This document shows positions 1 through 9,658 of a stretch of 64,000 nucleotides of DNA, piece by piece. This DNA is from Pleionea mediterranea (GTDB lineage: Bacteria; Pseudomonadota; Gammaproteobacteria; Enterobacterales; Kangiellaceae). Every line of letters begins with the position of its first letter. The first letter of the stretch is position 1. Under the pieces are notes generated by a model. It was not told the origin of the DNA and ran no database searches. It worked only from the letters and a program-made list of their open reading frames with translations. The position numbers and the translations under genes are program-made. The stretch is taken from positions 294,526 to 358,525 of the forward strand of contig NZ_QGGU01000003.1 of NCBI RefSeq assembly GCF_003148745.1, in the 5' to 3' direction.

Positions 1-1
1 A

Positions 2-931
2 GCCGGTATTGGTATGATGGCAACGGCACAGGCTGGTGTAAAACAAGCACTCATCAATCATACTCGCGAAAATGAAAAAGAAGCGGATCGGGTGGGAATA
101 CACGCCATGAGCCGAGCTGGATTTGATCCAGAAGCTGTCGCCGCGTTTTTCGAAAAAATGCAACAAGCCACACGCTATTTGCGAAAACCACCTGAATTTT
201 TGATGACCCACCCAGTTTCTCAAACACGAATTTCAGATGCGCGAGCTCGAGCCCGTTCTATGCCAGCCCCTTATGATCCTGACTCGCTCGATTTCCACCT
301 AATAAAATCTCGACTTGGCGTGAGTACTGAAAAGATTAATTCCAGTAAGTATCAGGAGAACGCCAAACGGTATCAAAACGATAAAGTAACTCAGGAAGTA
401 GAGCTGTATGAGTTTGCCCTACAATCCACTTTAAATGAGTCCTACAATACCGCAATATCCATTTTGACCCAGCTATACCTTAAGCGCCAACGAAACCTTA
501 TCTATCTGGTTAGCCTTGCTGATGCCTATATCGCAGCAGGACAACCAGCTAAGGCAATGCCATTTTTGGAAGCCGAGTTAAAAACCACTCCCACAAGCTA
601 CCCTCTTATTATGACTTATGCCAGAGCGTTAATTGATAACGAACAACCCAGAGCTGCACGCGCTATTTTACTTGAGCATGCTTACTCAGGCCGCACAGAG
701 CCACAAATATTTCAATTACTGGGAGAAGCTCAAAGTCTTTCAGGCTTTGTTGATGAAGTCCATGAATCACAAGGTCAATATCTCTACGCCACCGGCGACT
801 TGGAAGGTGCACTGGCACAGTTCGAACTCGCCATTGGCCGCAGTTCAGATGATCCCTATGCATCCACCAGAATACAGGCAAAAATTGATAAAATTCGTTT
901 TATATTACGGCAACGTAAAACGCGACATTAG
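2..931 (+). CDS. BepA/YfgC-like periplasmic M48 metalloprotease with TPR repeats, 5' end outside window
   Basis: The frame is open to the left edge, so this is the C-terminal part of a larger protein. The first visible residues include ENEKEADRVG, the third-ligand (Glu) region of M48 zinc proteases; the HEXXH helix must lie upstream of the window. The fragment continues through the conserved THPVSQTRISD stretch and then about 190 residues of TPR-like helices (LYLKRQRNLIYLVSLADAYI, AKAMPFLEAEL, GDLEGALAQFELAI). That architecture is the one of BepA (YfgC), which degrades or helps assemble outer-membrane proteins such as LptD in the periplasm. The presence of lptF/lptG in the same window is consistent but not linked. 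Family assignment is firm; orthology to BepA itself is inferred. Confidence 0.88.
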   Translation, partial: AGIGMMATAQAGVKQALINHTRENEKEADRVGIHAMSRAGFDPEAVAAFFEKMQQATRYLRKPPEFLMTHPVSQTRISDARARARSMPAPYDPDSLDFHLIKSRLGVSTEKINSSKYQENAKRYQNDKVTQEVELYEFALQSTLNESYNTAISILTQLYLKRQRNLIYLVSLADAYIAAGQPAKAMPFLEAELKTTPTSYPLIMTYARALIDNEQPRAARAILLEHAYSGRTEPQIFQLLGEAQSLSGFVDEVHESQGQYLYATGDLEGALAQFELAIGRSSDDPYASTRIQAKIDKIRFILRQRKTRH

Positions 932-1039
932 CATCTTTTGCAATCAATATTCAGCTTCTGGTTATTGAAACAGGCTAGACACCACATAGTGCTTTGCATA
1001 GACTAATGGATTAGTATCATCCATTAATAGAGTTTCCTT

Positions 1040-1555
1040 ATGATTAAAAAAACAACAGCGTCAATATTACTGGCAGCTTCGCTATTTACTCACTCAATTT
1101 ATTCTCATAATGAAAGTGCTGAAAAATGCATTGATATTATTGATAATTTGGAGCGGCTTACTTGTTACGACCAATATTTTAAGGCTGAAAACAGACAACA
1201 CGAGCCAAACAACAACTTAAGTCAAACTCAATCAGTCCAGAATTCGGAAAACATACAAACCTACATTAAGAAAGACGAAAACAAAGTTAGTAAGGACTTA
1301 TTTGGTCTTGAAAAAGAAGTAGTAAACCAAACACCAGATGAAATAACCAGTAAAGCTATCGGCGAGTTCAAAAGTTGGAACAAAAAAATGCAAGTACCCC
1401 TTAAGAATGGTCAAGTTTGGCAAGTTAAAAATTCTAGAAGCTTATATTACCCGGTTACTAACCCTAAAATAACCATTAGCAAAGGCGTCCTTGGTTCTTT
1501 TTATATGAGTATTGAAGGGATAAACCGAAGGCTTAAAGTTATGCGAGTAAAGTAA
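1040..1555 (+). CDS. Small exported protein of unknown function with CYD motif
   Basis: 171 residues with a cleavable signal peptide (MIKKTTASILLAASLFTHS, probable cleavage near residue 22). Cys30 and Cys42 lie in the pattern C-(x)8-ERLTCYD, which recurs at the mature N-terminus of many small periplasmic proteins, including those annotated as TagO/VasI-like. After an Asn/Gln-rich linker (about residues 50-90) comes a conserved-looking C-terminal domain with LKNGQVWQV and ISKGVLGSFYMSIEG, ending in basic residues. This two-part pattern is a common proteobacterial hypothetical family; I know no established function. No type VI secretion genes lie nearby, so a link to that system is not supported. 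Only a weak AGAG precedes the ATG. Confidence 0.75.
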   Translation: MIKKTTASILLAASLFTHSIYSHNESAEKCIDIIDNLERLTCYDQYFKAENRQHEPNNNLSQTQSVQNSENIQTYIKKDENKVSKDLFGLEKEVVNQTPDEITSKAIGEFKSWNKKMQVPLKNGQVWQVKNSRSLYYPVTNPKITISKGVLGSFYMSIEGINRRLKVMRVK

Positions 1556-1614
1556 AAGAGACCAGACTCCTATGTGCGTGATTCATAGAGATAGTTTCAA
1601 TATCATACGACTCT

Positions 1615-1879
1615 ATGAACAAAGAAATTCGACAACGGTTAAAGTAGATTAAGCTTTACAGAGAAACAAAAAGTGCAGATCTGGTGTGTCGCAGATGCAG
1701 TATATCCAGGCCGACTCTTCGTAAGTGGTTAAGTCGATACAAAGAACAAGGGCTAGACGATCTACAGGACATACGTCCTCACAGCTCTCCCGATACCAAA
1801 GTTAATGAGCAAGTTAAGACATATTCTAAGCCTTAGAAAAGAGTGAAAACTTGGCGCAAGAAGGATTCAAACTAATTAA
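1615..1879 (+). pseudogene. Relic of an IS481-like transposase N-terminus
   Basis: Reading from the ATG gives MNKEIRQRLK, an in-frame TAG at 1645 where a Trp would be expected, then a helix-turn-helix (CRRCSISRPTLRKWLSRYKE) and GLDDLQDIRPHSSP, as at the start of IS481/IS3-type transposases. A later frame continues with ILSLRKE, another stop, KLGARRIQTN and a stop, so at least two nonsense changes and one frameshift have killed it. The DDE catalytic core is absent. A perfect 9-bp inverted repeat (TTCATAGAG at 1582-1590, CTCTATGAA at 1611-1619) overlaps the presumed start and may be chance. It abuts the chimeric transposase relic that follows. Confidence 0.7.
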
Positions 1880-1891
1880 CCTCAGATCGGT

Positions 1892-2536
1892 TTAAGCCAT
1901 AACAAGCGATTGAAACTCTTCACAGTTGATATTGAGTGGTGGCTTACTATCTTTAAGACAATACGCCACAAGCCCTCCGACAAGATTTAACATAAACCCA
2001 TGAACGCTACGATGACGTGAATGCTCTATCTGAGTGACGTTTTTAAGCTGGTCATTGATAGTTTCAATAATAAACCGCCTGGACAGCATAGCCTTATCCC
2101 ATGCCGACAATAGCTTGGCTTTCATGTTTTTACGCACCTGGGTGATAAGTTCAACACCTTGCTCACGCAGATTGCTGGACAAGGCTTTACTGAGTATAGC
2201 CCTTGTCGCCATAGAGCTTGCCGCGCCACAACCATCTTGATGGGCTTTAATGATACTACCATCGATAAATAACCATTCAGGATCATTGTCACAAGAAAGC
2301 GCTCGAAACAGTTTTTCTAGGACGCCTTTTTTCGACCATAAATTAAAGCGTCTGAATACCGTGCTCCACTGACCAAATTCCTCAGGCAAATTTCTCCAGG
2401 GAACGCCTGTTCTCATGCGGTATAGAATGCCTTCTAGTGTCATCCTATGCTCGTATTTATTGTACACTCGACCACTATGAGTCATTAAAATTTTTAGTTG
2501 TTTCCAGGTGTTATTTGTTAGCATGAGTCTTGGCAT
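1892..2536 (-). pseudogene. Chimeric transposase relic: IS5-family N-terminus joined to IS982-family C-terminus
   Basis: The 214-codon reading frame has an IS5-type (IS427 group) first half: GILYRMRTGVPWRNLPEEFG, then WSTVFRRFNLW and IDGSIIKAHQ, which carries the first catalytic Asp. The second half matches IS982 transposases (ITQVRKNMKAKLL, IETINDQLKNVTQIEHSRHR, LVGGLVAYCL). At the joint (about 2190-2225) the shifted frame reads GKLYGDKGYTQ, the usual IS982 sequence before that C-terminal block, so the IS982 piece starts upstream and has lost one frame. The continuous frame therefore results from a fusion and a frameshift. Neither half has a full DDE set, so activity is very unlikely. No clear terminal repeats were found. 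Confidence 0.75.
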
Positions 2537-2677
2537 GATAAGTCAGGTGTGGTTGGTTTTTGGCGAAACAAATTATACCTGAATATCATGCCTGCTTATT
2601 TTATAAGCAAAGATCAACACGCTCTAATCAGCATTAGCAATATGCTTCTTTTTTATTGGCTTAATATCCCTTAAAAG

Positions 2678-5572
2678 CTATGGGCGTAAGGACACCTTCA
2701 GATACCAGAATCTACCTTGTGGATCATACAACCCTGGCAAATAACTGTTTAAGTCACACTGTGTACACAACGGAGGGTCTTGATCAAACAGGTTTCTAGC
2801 ACCCAGTGCAAAGTCAGCGTCCATACCAGCCAATTGAGTGTTATAGCCTAATTGGAAGTCAACATAGTAAGTTTCATCCATAATATTCGTAGAGAATGAA
2901 TCATCAACGCTACTAGGGTTCGAACAAAGGCCTAGGTTAGTTAAGCTATTTGCCGTACCATCCAAAAAGTCAGAGCAACTTTCATAAATTTTGGACATAT
3001 ATCGAACCGTAGTGCTTGCAGACCAGCTGTTGAGAGACCAATCTACAGTCAGGTCATATTTCCACTCAGGAATAGCGCGATCTGGATTACTACCAAACTC
3101 TTCACCGTCAAAATCACGACCAAAGAACGAATCTCTGTAATATTCAACAAAGGTATTTCGCCAGGTTATTCCTAAGCGGCCCCAGTCAAGTTCCTCGGTG
3201 GAAATGTTCAGCTTGAAATCTGTACCGGCAGTTTCAATGCCAGTTTTGTCGAGGTTTTGTAAACCATTTCCAAAACTGGTAATTCCACCATTTCCTCCTC
3301 GAGCAATACCAAAACACTGCTCATCGTTGTTTAGCAAAACACAGTTATTTAACTGAGTTTGAGCATCAAGAGCTTGAATGGGGTTTTTAATTTCATGATC
3401 ATAAAATGTTAACTCAAAACCAATGTTATTCCAGGTATTCGAGTTTCTGAACCAGTCTGGACTATACACAGCCCCCCAAGTGAAGCTTTCAGATTCTTCA
3501 GGATTTAATTGAGGGTTTCCACCGGTATTCACCGAAATTTGAGTTTGGCCTAGAGAGTCTAGTGCTTGAAAATCAATGTTTGGCCAAATATCCAAGCATC
3601 TTTCTTGAACAGACGATGAGGCATTGACACAAGGATCGCTCATGCTTTGATCGTTTCTTGCACCTTCATTAAACAGCTCTCCAATGGATGGTGCGCGAAA
3701 TCCTTCTGAAACTGTTGCTCGAAGAGACAACTCTTCTATTGGACGCCATAACACGCCAAACTTTGTCGTTGTTGCATCAAAGCTTGTATTCGCTGAAGTA
3801 TTGTACTCAGAACGACGAACCGCAGCAGATACTTCTAAATACTCAGCACCGCTAACACCTGAAAGTAAGGGGAACTTAGTTTCTAAGAAATACTCGTCTA
3901 CATCGTAGGAACCATTGGTTGGGCTTGCAGGAATCCCCATGGTTTCGCCACTAGCCGCTATCGCGTCTGGTTCAAAAAAGCCACTTTGAACACGATGTTC
4001 ATAACCCGCAGCAAAACCAGCGTAGCCCGCAGGCATTTCAAATAACTCACCATTGATATTAGCGTTGAATAGTTGAATTTTATTTTGGCTAGCATCTTTT
4101 TGAGTAAAGGAAATGTAATCCAGCATTTGCTGTGAAATTGAATTACGACCAAAAATATTCAAAGGCACACATAAAGGATCTGCCTGACATTCCGACAATG
4201 GCCCTAATGCTCTTTTTATACGAGCCGCGTTAAGTGCACCGGTTTTAATCTGGCTGGCACGGTTTGTCCCCCATGACATGGACACATCCCAATAATAAGC
4301 CGACTGCCCAGTATCGAAGGTTCCTTCCAAGCCAGTTGTAAAGTAATAGGTGTTTACATCCTGAGAATACTGACGCGGACCATTTTCAATGGGTCGACGG
4401 CCAGCAAATATGAAGTTATTTTCATCCAGTGTGACACCGAATGGATTGTAAGGATTAGTCACATCAATACTGACGGTATCAGCAATACCACCAGTGCCCG
4501 CATCAGGTCCTATGAAGATAGGCTCTGGTGCAGCCTGATTTTTTGAACGTCGGTTATTAAACATGGCCTGTGTAAATAAAGTGACATCATTGCTTAAGTC
4601 ATAAGTCGCACGAGTAAAAACATTTGTACGCTTACTTGGCGTTACATATAAGTTAAAGGCAGCATAATTGAATCGATCATCGTCGGTGAAATCATGAAAA
4701 TCCGAAGGGTAATTTAAATTCCCTGCATCGCCATTAGGGGTTGTACTAACCACATCACCGTTACCGTCAAAAAATACAAATCGCCCAAACGGTGTCGCGG
4801 AACTGCCACGGGTATTGCCGGTACCAAACAGAGGCTCAGTCGCAAGTGAGCGGTTTTGAGAGTAAACCACATTTTGATCCACATGGCTGAAACTGGTGAC
4901 GATACTGTGGCGTGCGCCCGTTGCACCAAAAGTCATATCAAAACTGGTGGTTTCACCGTCTTCGATATCGGCGATAAAGTCACCGAAGCCACCATATGAG
5001 GCGTTCATCTCCCAACCATTAACATCTTTACGAGTAATGATATTCACCACACCAGCTATCGCGTCTGAACCATAAATGGATGACGCACCATCTTCGAGAA
5101 CTTCAATGCGATCAACAATAGCCAAGGGCACTGTGTTTAAGTCAACGGAACTAGAAACACCACTGGCAGAAGAACCACTGACCCAACGGCGACCATCAAC
5201 TAAAACTAAGACTCGATCGGAACCTAGGTGACGCATGTCCACTTCTGCACCACCGGCACCAACACCACCACCATCGGATGGCATACCAAAGTTACCACTG
5301 CTGTTAAATCTGGTATTTAATGCCGCTCCTGAAGTGGACATTTTTTGCAACACATCAGCCACGGAAGTTAAACCTGTTTTAGCCAGGTCATCTCTGTCGA
5401 GTGTTAAAACAGGTGCATTACCTGCCGCTTGGGATTGACGAATTCTAGAACCTGTGACAATTACTTTTTCATCTTTCGCAGCATCGTCTTCGGCTGCGTA
5501 AACTGGTCTATCCAGTAGAGAAGAAAAAGCGAGTGGGATCAAGGCAAGCTTGAAGTGCTTTTTGGTAATCAT
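2678..5572 (-). CDS. TonB-dependent outer-membrane receptor
   Basis: 964 residues. A signal peptide ([20 protein letters not shown]..., cleavage near VYA-AED) is followed by a TonB-box-like [10 protein letters not shown], a plug domain (about 45-170; [48 protein letters not shown]) and a long beta-barrel ending in an aromatic/hydrophobic strand ([10 protein letters not shown]), as expected for an outer-membrane porin. The substrate cannot be read from the sequence; this subclass in marine gammaproteobacteria imports diverse compounds, not only siderophores. The start has an AGGGAG Shine-Dalgarno ten bases upstream. It lies 196 bp downstream of apbE and of an ExbB/ExbD/TonB-like set on the same strand, which suggests but does not prove that the latter energises it. 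Confidence 0.93.
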   Translation of the reverse strand: MITKKHFKLALIPLAFSSLLDRPVYAAEDDAAKDEKVIVTGSRIRQSQAAGNAPVLTLDRDDLAKTGLTSVADVLQKMSTSGAALNTRFNSSGNFGMPSDGGGVGAGGAEVDMRHLGSDRVLVLVDGRRWVSGSSASGVSSSVDLNTVPLAIVDRIEVLEDGASSIYGSDAIAGVVNIITRKDVNGWEMNASYGGFGDFIADIEDGETTSFDMTFGATGARHSIVTSFSHVDQNVVYSQNRSLATEPLFGTGNTRGSSATPFGRFVFFDGNGDVVSTTPNGDAGNLNYPSDFHDFTDDDRFNYAAFNLYVTPSKRTNVFTRATYDLSNDVTLFTQAMFNNRRSKNQAAPEPIFIGPDAGTGGIADTVSIDVTNPYNPFGVTLDENNFIFAGRRPIENGPRQYSQDVNTYYFTTGLEGTFDTGQSAYYWDVSMSWGTNRASQIKTGALNAARIKRALGPLSECQADPLCVPLNIFGRNSISQQMLDYISFTQKDASQNKIQLFNANINGELFEMPAGYAGFAAGYEHRVQSGFFEPDAIAASGETMGIPASPTNGSYDVDEYFLETKFPLLSGVSGAEYLEVSAAVRRSEYNTSANTSFDATTTKFGVLWRPIEELSLRATVSEGFRAPSIGELFNEGARNDQSMSDPCVNASSSVQERCLDIWPNIDFQALDSLGQTQISVNTGGNPQLNPEESESFTWGAVYSPDWFRNSNTWNNIGFELTFYDHEIKNPIQALDAQTQLNNCVLLNNDEQCFGIARGGNGGITSFGNGLQNLDKTGIETAGTDFKLNISTEELDWGRLGITWRNTFVEYYRDSFFGRDFDGEEFGSNPDRAIPEWKYDLTVDWSLNSWSASTTVRYMSKIYESCSDFLDGTANSLTNLGLCSNPSSVDDSFSTNIMDETYYVDFQLGYNTQLAGMDADFALGARNLFDQDPPLCTQCDLNSYLPGLYDPQGRFWYLKVSLRP

Positions 5573-5768
5573 AAGGATTAACTCCCTTTTTGTTTGTTTT
5601 TTTTGAGTTAATACTTGTCTAATACATCGCTACTCAAGGTAGATTTAGCAAGTATTCTGCTACGTAACCTTACCCTAAAATAATTTTATTGAAAACTTGT
5701 TTAGGTTCTCAGTTGGAGATGAGCTTAGATGTTCTGAAATTCAAGTAAAGTAGAATAAAAAAGAATGT

Positions 5769-6734
5769 TTAATTGGCCATTAAATCACTGGAGTAAAATA
5801 ACTTTCCATTATTGTTAATGATGATTGCTGAGACATCATCAAGACTATTGATAAGTGCAAGTCCCTTCTCTGCACCAAGCACAAAAACGGATGTTGATAA
5901 TGCATCAGCTGTTATTGAATCGTTAGCAATTACCGTTACACTGATACTTTGTTTTGATGAGCGTCCCGTAGATGGATCAATAATGTGATGTATTCGCTCA
6001 TCATTATGAATAAAAAAGCGCTCGTAATCACCTGATGTTGAAATAGCGACGTTCTCTGCTGGCAACTGTGTTAAAACTTTATTCTCTTGTCTAGGATGCT
6101 GAATTCCAATTGACCAGAGTCGTCCACGCTTATCGCCTAATAACCGACTGTCACCGCCAGCTTGAACAAACGCGTGAGAAACATCAGCCTTCTTTAATAG
6201 TTCAATGCATTTATCCACCGCATAACCTTTTGCAATTCCACCTAAATCGACTTTTACATCTGGCTTTTTAAACGCAATGGTGTTGTGGGTGTCATCTAAA
6301 ACTAGACTTCGATAATTAATGAGTGTTTTAGTGCTTTCAATAATTGCATCGGATGGAAATTTATTATCGCGGTAATCATAATAAAATCCAACGCTTGCAA
6401 AAGTAATATCAAAAGCACCGTCACTGAGTGTTGAAAAATGAACCGATTGTTTAACGACATCAAACAATTCATAAGAGACTTTTACAGCTTGCTCGCCCGC
6501 TAATTTATTAAGCTGGGATAATTGACTCGATTCAATATAAGGACTCATTAACTGATCAATACGATTCATTTCATCAACGACGGATTGAATCAGTTTATTT
6601 GCCCGTTGCTCATCAGGTTCCCATAACTCAACTTTAGCCTGAGTGCCCATAACGTCAAAGCTGTGCTTGTGCCAGTTAGCATAGACATTACTCAACATGC
6701 CTGTCAGCAACAGAGCCAGTAGATACTTAATCAT
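5769..6734 (-). CDS. apbE: FAD:protein FMN transferase (ApbE family)
   Basis: ApbE enzymes move FMN from FAD to a Ser/Thr of partner proteins such as NqrB/NqrC or RnfD/RnfG, on the periplasmic side. Family motifs are present: DVMGTQAKVELW near the N-terminus, VDLGGIAKGYAVDKC, AGGDSRLLG, HHIIDPSTGRSSK and SITADALSTSVFVLG, the last carrying the metal-binding Asp/Thr region. I start at the ATG giving MIKYLLALLLTGMLSNVYA, an uncleaved-type-I-like signal peptide, rather than at a TTG four codons upstream. No lipobox Cys is seen. It follows the TonB-like gene by about 20 bp and is probably in the same operon. No Nqr or Rnf gene is in the window, so its target is unknown. Confidence 0.9.
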   Translation of the reverse strand: MIKYLLALLLTGMLSNVYANWHKHSFDVMGTQAKVELWEPDEQRANKLIQSVVDEMNRIDQLMSPYIESSQLSQLNKLAGEQAVKVSYELFDVVKQSVHFSTLSDGAFDITFASVGFYYDYRDNKFPSDAIIESTKTLINYRSLVLDDTHNTIAFKKPDVKVDLGGIAKGYAVDKCIELLKKADVSHAFVQAGGDSRLLGDKRGRLWSIGIQHPRQENKVLTQLPAENVAISTSGDYERFFIHNDERIHHIIDPSTGRSSKQSISVTVIANDSITADALSTSVFVLGAEKGLALINSLDDVSAIIINNNGKLFYSSDLMAN

Positions 6735-6755
6735 AATAAAACTCAAAAAGGTAAA

Positions 6756-7742
6756 TTATTGGGGAGCAAACACAACAGGGTAATTTCCTTCCCAAACAGC
6801 CACATTCATAGCGCCAAAATCAAGGCGTTTAATGGCAAACACCAGTCGTTTTTCAAGCTTAGGATCGTTTAGTTGACTGCTGACAATTGAAACATTCGAT
6901 ACATTACCTGATGGTTCAATTCTCAACTTAAAGACTACAGTGCCTTGCAGAGAAGGATTTTTTCTTAACGCTCGATTATAGGCGGTAAAAATTCGACCTT
7001 GATTTCTATCAAATGTCAGCTGAATATTCTCACTGGTTCGAACGCTACCTTTTCCACTTGAAGATTTTGACTTTGCTTTCGCAGCAACACCTTTTATTTT
7101 ACTGGTAACCGCTGTTGTTCCTTTGCCTTTTAATGCACCACCGCCACCTTGACTAGTACTGGCTTTAGAAACATTGATTCCGCCACTGTCAGCCATTGCC
7201 GAGTCACCAATAATTTCTCGAGTGGCCTCTGTTTCGGTAGTACCAGCCGTTGTTAAATTAGTATCTTCGGTCAGCTGAGTAACTGTTTCACTGTCTCTTA
7301 AGTCTGCGAACACATCAAACACAGCGGCTTTTTCTTTTGCAACTTCTTTCGCAGATTTGCTGTCGGGTTGTTTTGCAATTTCTTCCGGTTCGGGCGTTGG
7401 CTCAGGTTCTTCTGGCTTTTTCTCTTCCGGCTTTTTCTCTTCAGGTTCTTCTTTTGGCTCTTCTTTCGGAAGCTCTGGTTCAACCGGTGGAGGCTTTACT
7501 TTTTTCTGCTCTAGTACCAACTTCACTAAGCGATCAGGCACTTTATTGATTACCCGAACATCTTTTGGAACATCGATCCATGGAATAATCACACCAAAAA
7601 TCAGGCAAACGATTAATATCGAAATGACTATTTTTCGAAATCGTTTTGATTCCTGCTCTGGTTGCTCCCAGGCCAACATCATTTCAACCTGAGGATAGCG
7701 ACTGGAAATAACCTGATTTTTTAATCGTGGAGCATTCATCAT
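6756..7742 (-). CDS. TonB-like energy transducer with AgmX/PglI-type C-terminal domain
   Basis: 328 residues: cytoplasmic N-terminus, one membrane helix (about 38-55, IVISILIVCLIFGVIIPWID), a long Pro/Glu/Lys periplasmic spacer (KPPPVEPELPKEEPKEEPEE...), a Ser/Gly/Lys-rich linker, and a C-terminal domain (about 240-328; FDRNQGRIFTAYNRALRKNP, GTVVFKLRIEPSGNVSNVSI). The C-terminus resembles the AgmX/PglI domain known from Myxococcus gliding proteins and the general TonB C-terminal fold. It probably spans the periplasm and transmits force from the ExbB/ExbD proteins encoded just upstream. The stop codon of the preceding gene touches the ATG (TAAATG); a second ATG one codon later is better spaced from the GGAG and may be the true start. 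Confidence 0.85.
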   Translation of the reverse strand: MMNAPRLKNQVISSRYPQVEMMLAWEQPEQESKRFRKIVISILIVCLIFGVIIPWIDVPKDVRVINKVPDRLVKLVLEQKKVKPPPVEPELPKEEPKEEPEEKKPEEKKPEEPEPTPEPEEIAKQPDSKSAKEVAKEKAAVFDVFADLRDSETVTQLTEDTNLTTAGTTETEATREIIGDSAMADSGGINVSKASTSQGGGGALKGKGTTAVTSKIKGVAAKAKSKSSSGKGSVRTSENIQLTFDRNQGRIFTAYNRALRKNPSLQGTVVFKLRIEPSGNVSNVSIVSSQLNDPKLEKRLVFAIKRLDFGAMNVAVWEGNYPVVFAPQ

Positions 7743-8252
7743 TTACTCCGAGATTGATTCTTTATCTGACTTTTTGACAACCGCCAGAGAAATATCTTTG
7801 TAATTGGTTTCGCTCAAGGTATACAAAATACGTTTCAGCAGTTTATAAGGAATTTCTTTGTCACCCATTATAGTAACAGCGCCAGGCTCTTCCGGCTCAG
7901 TAGAAATAGACAGTCGCTGTGCAAGCTGACGCTCAAGCTCTTGCTTTAAACCTGAAATAATATTGCTATCACTTTCAATTATTTCGGATGCCGTTGCGAC
8001 TTTACGACCTTGTACAATTAAATTGTCGTTGTTCACCATAATCAACAAGGTCTCTTCCGGTAATTGTTGCGATGATGATTTAGGTAATTGCACAGATTTT
8101 GTTGACGGTAATTGTTCCACGGTCGATGAATTAACCAGTAAAAAGAAAACCAGAATGGTAAAAATATCCATCAATGAAACCAGGTGAAGCGCGCCTTTTC
8201 CATATCGTTTATGGTGACGCTCCATACGCTTGGCTCGAGCAGAAAGTTTCAT
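7743..8252 (-). CDS. ExbD/TolR-family protein (second of the pair)
   Basis: 169 residues with a basic N-terminus (MKLSARAKRMERHHKR), one membrane helix containing the conserved Asp (LVSLMDIFTILVFFLLVNSS) and a periplasmic domain ending with LLKRILYTLSETNYKDISLA. The membrane Asp is the residue through which ExbD/TolR couples proton flow in the ExbB/TolQ channel. Its start overlaps the stop of the preceding exbD by ATGA, giving translational coupling. Two distinct ExbD paralogues in a row, rather than two copies, is also the arrangement of the Myxococcus Agl motor (one TolQ-like and two TolR-like proteins). Confidence 0.9.
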   Translation of the reverse strand: MKLSARAKRMERHHKRYGKGALHLVSLMDIFTILVFFLLVNSSTVEQLPSTKSVQLPKSSSQQLPEETLLIMVNNDNLIVQGRKVATASEIIESDSNIISGLKQELERQLAQRLSISTEPEEPGAVTIMGDKEIPYKLLKRILYTLSETNYKDISLAVVKKSDKESISE

Positions 8253-8794
8253 TGACTTGTCCCTCCGCCAGATTGCGAAGAAACATTAGCCGGTGCGCTA
8301 CCAATAGAAATATCCGGAAAGAGTTCGCCAAATACAATCGTTTTATTGTTATCGGATTCCTGCTCTGTTTTAACTAATCGAACCGCGTCCATAGTTTGAA
8401 TCAATACATCGTACTCAATATTTTCTTCCAGCAATAACGTTATTGCAGTTTCATCTTTAAAGTCAGGGTTAGCTTTAATAGTTTGTAACGACTCGTTTAG
8501 CTTATTGAAATCATAACCTTGCTCGGTATTCTCGATGGTAATAAAACCACCAGAACTGCGTTCAGCAATTTCCAGTCGATTCTCTCGAACAATCACTTCA
8601 AGTGCTTTTTCAGGCTCATCAGCTTTTGTCGGGGGTGCGCCAGTACCCGGTAAATTTAGATTTAAAATAGATACTTGAGAAAACACTGCCGTAATCAACA
8701 GAAACGGAACCAGTACCACCATTAAGTTCATAAAGGCAGTAATGTTAAGATCGGCATTAACTTCTCTTGATCGCTTAGCCCGGCGCTGCCACAT
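8249..8794 (-). CDS. ExbD/TolR-family protein (first of the pair)
   Basis: 181 residues. After the basic MWQRRAKRSREVNADLNI comes a membrane helix (AFMNLMVVLVPFLLITAVFS) in which Asn rather than the usual Asp sits in the position of the proton-carrying residue; Asp15 lies just before the helix. The rest is periplasmic (LNLPGTGAPPTKADEPEKAL, VRENRLEIAERSSGG, YDVLIQTMDAVRLV). The periplasmic part looks like a TolR/ExbD fold. If the alignment is right, this paralogue may be structural while the following one (7743-8252) carries the functional Asp. It is preceded by the ExbB-like gene by 14 bp and overlaps the next gene by 4 bp. Confidence 0.87.
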   Translation of the reverse strand: MWQRRAKRSREVNADLNITAFMNLMVVLVPFLLITAVFSQVSILNLNLPGTGAPPTKADEPEKALEVIVRENRLEIAERSSGGFITIENTEQGYDFNKLNESLQTIKANPDFKDETAITLLLEENIEYDVLIQTMDAVRLVKTEQESDNNKTIVFGELFPDISIGSAPANVSSQSGGGTSQ

Positions 8795-8808
8795 ATCAGT
8801 CTCCTAGA

Positions 8809-9561
8809 TTACGCTTGTGGCTTTACTGCAGCTTTTGCAGCAGGACGTGTTTTTGAGCTTTCAATTGGCTTTGCGGCACGGATGACATTCACGAATTTCA
8901 CCGATGCCATCTCAAGACTATCAATAATTTCCGTGGTTTTAGTTTGCAGAAAAGTAAACGACAACAATAATGGGATCGCAGCCATCAGACCAAATGCCGT
9001 TGTATTCATCGCCACAGATATACTGGCCGATAATAAGTTGGCTTTTTCTGAAGGATCAACATTTGCTACAGCGGTAAATGCAGCAATCAAACCCAGTATT
9101 GTTCCTAATAAGCCCAGCAAAGTCGCTATATTTGCAAAGGTCGCCAGATACTGTGTTCGCTTCTCAAGCCTCGGCATGATCTCCATTAGCCCTTCTTCCA
9201 TTGCCATTTCGAGATCGTCGTGACGACGACCCTGGCCAAACTTACTAAGTCCGTAGGCTAAAATACGGCCCAGAGCAGCATTTGAGGTTGATGCAACATT
9301 TAAAGCCTGACGAAAATCCCCTTTATTCAAAAGGGGTAATAACTTCTTCCAGACCTGCTGGTTTTTTGACTTTACCAGCTGCAAGTAAATATAACGCTCT
9401 ACTGCAATAGCAACACCCAACGCCATCACTATCAGTATCGGATACATAAAAGCACCACCTTCCTGGAAAAACTCCACGACGGTCATGATAAACCCTTTTT
9501 CTTCTACCGGCGCAGCGGTCGTTGCACTCTGTGCAAGCGCAAATATAGCCAACCCCTTCAT
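8809..9561 (-). CDS. MotA/TolQ/ExbB proton channel family protein
   Basis: 250 residues. A short hydrophobic N-terminus (MKGLAIFALAQSATTAAP) precedes the first main membrane helix (GAFMYPILIVMALGVAIAVE). Two further helices are LATFANIATLLGLLGTILGL and MNTTAFGLMAAIPLLLSFTF, with the GLLGTILGL and NTTAFGL motifs typical of TolQ/ExbB. A Lys/Ala-rich tail follows. It forms the inner-membrane proton channel of the motor with the two ExbD-type proteins downstream. The ATG has GGAG eight bases upstream. A 97-bp gap separates it from the upstream exported-protein genes, so it may have its own promoter or be read through. Confidence 0.92.
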   Translation of the reverse strand: MKGLAIFALAQSATTAAPVEEKGFIMTVVEFFQEGGAFMYPILIVMALGVAIAVERYIYLQLVKSKNQQVWKKLLPLLNKGDFRQALNVASTSNAALGRILAYGLSKFGQGRRHDDLEMAMEEGLMEIMPRLEKRTQYLATFANIATLLGLLGTILGLIAAFTAVANVDPSEKANLLSASISVAMNTTAFGLMAAIPLLLSFTFLQTKTTEIIDSLEMASVKFVNVIRAAKPIESSKTRPAAKAAVKPQA

Positions 9562-9658
9562 ATCTAATGCTCCGTTTGTTTTACCGTTAAACTAAACAAT
9601 CAAGTATATAGCAGCTATGCCAATTGTTAAGGCGCAAGCTGTAAATTTGAGATAAACA

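Noticed and set aside
633..968. 111-codon plus-strand frame in the protease gene
   Set aside because: Wholly inside the BepA-like coding region in another frame, without family pattern.
7337..7692. Ser/Gly/Phe-rich plus-strand frames opposite the TonB-like spacer
   Set aside because: Antisense to the Pro/Glu/Lys spacer; composition explains the open frame.
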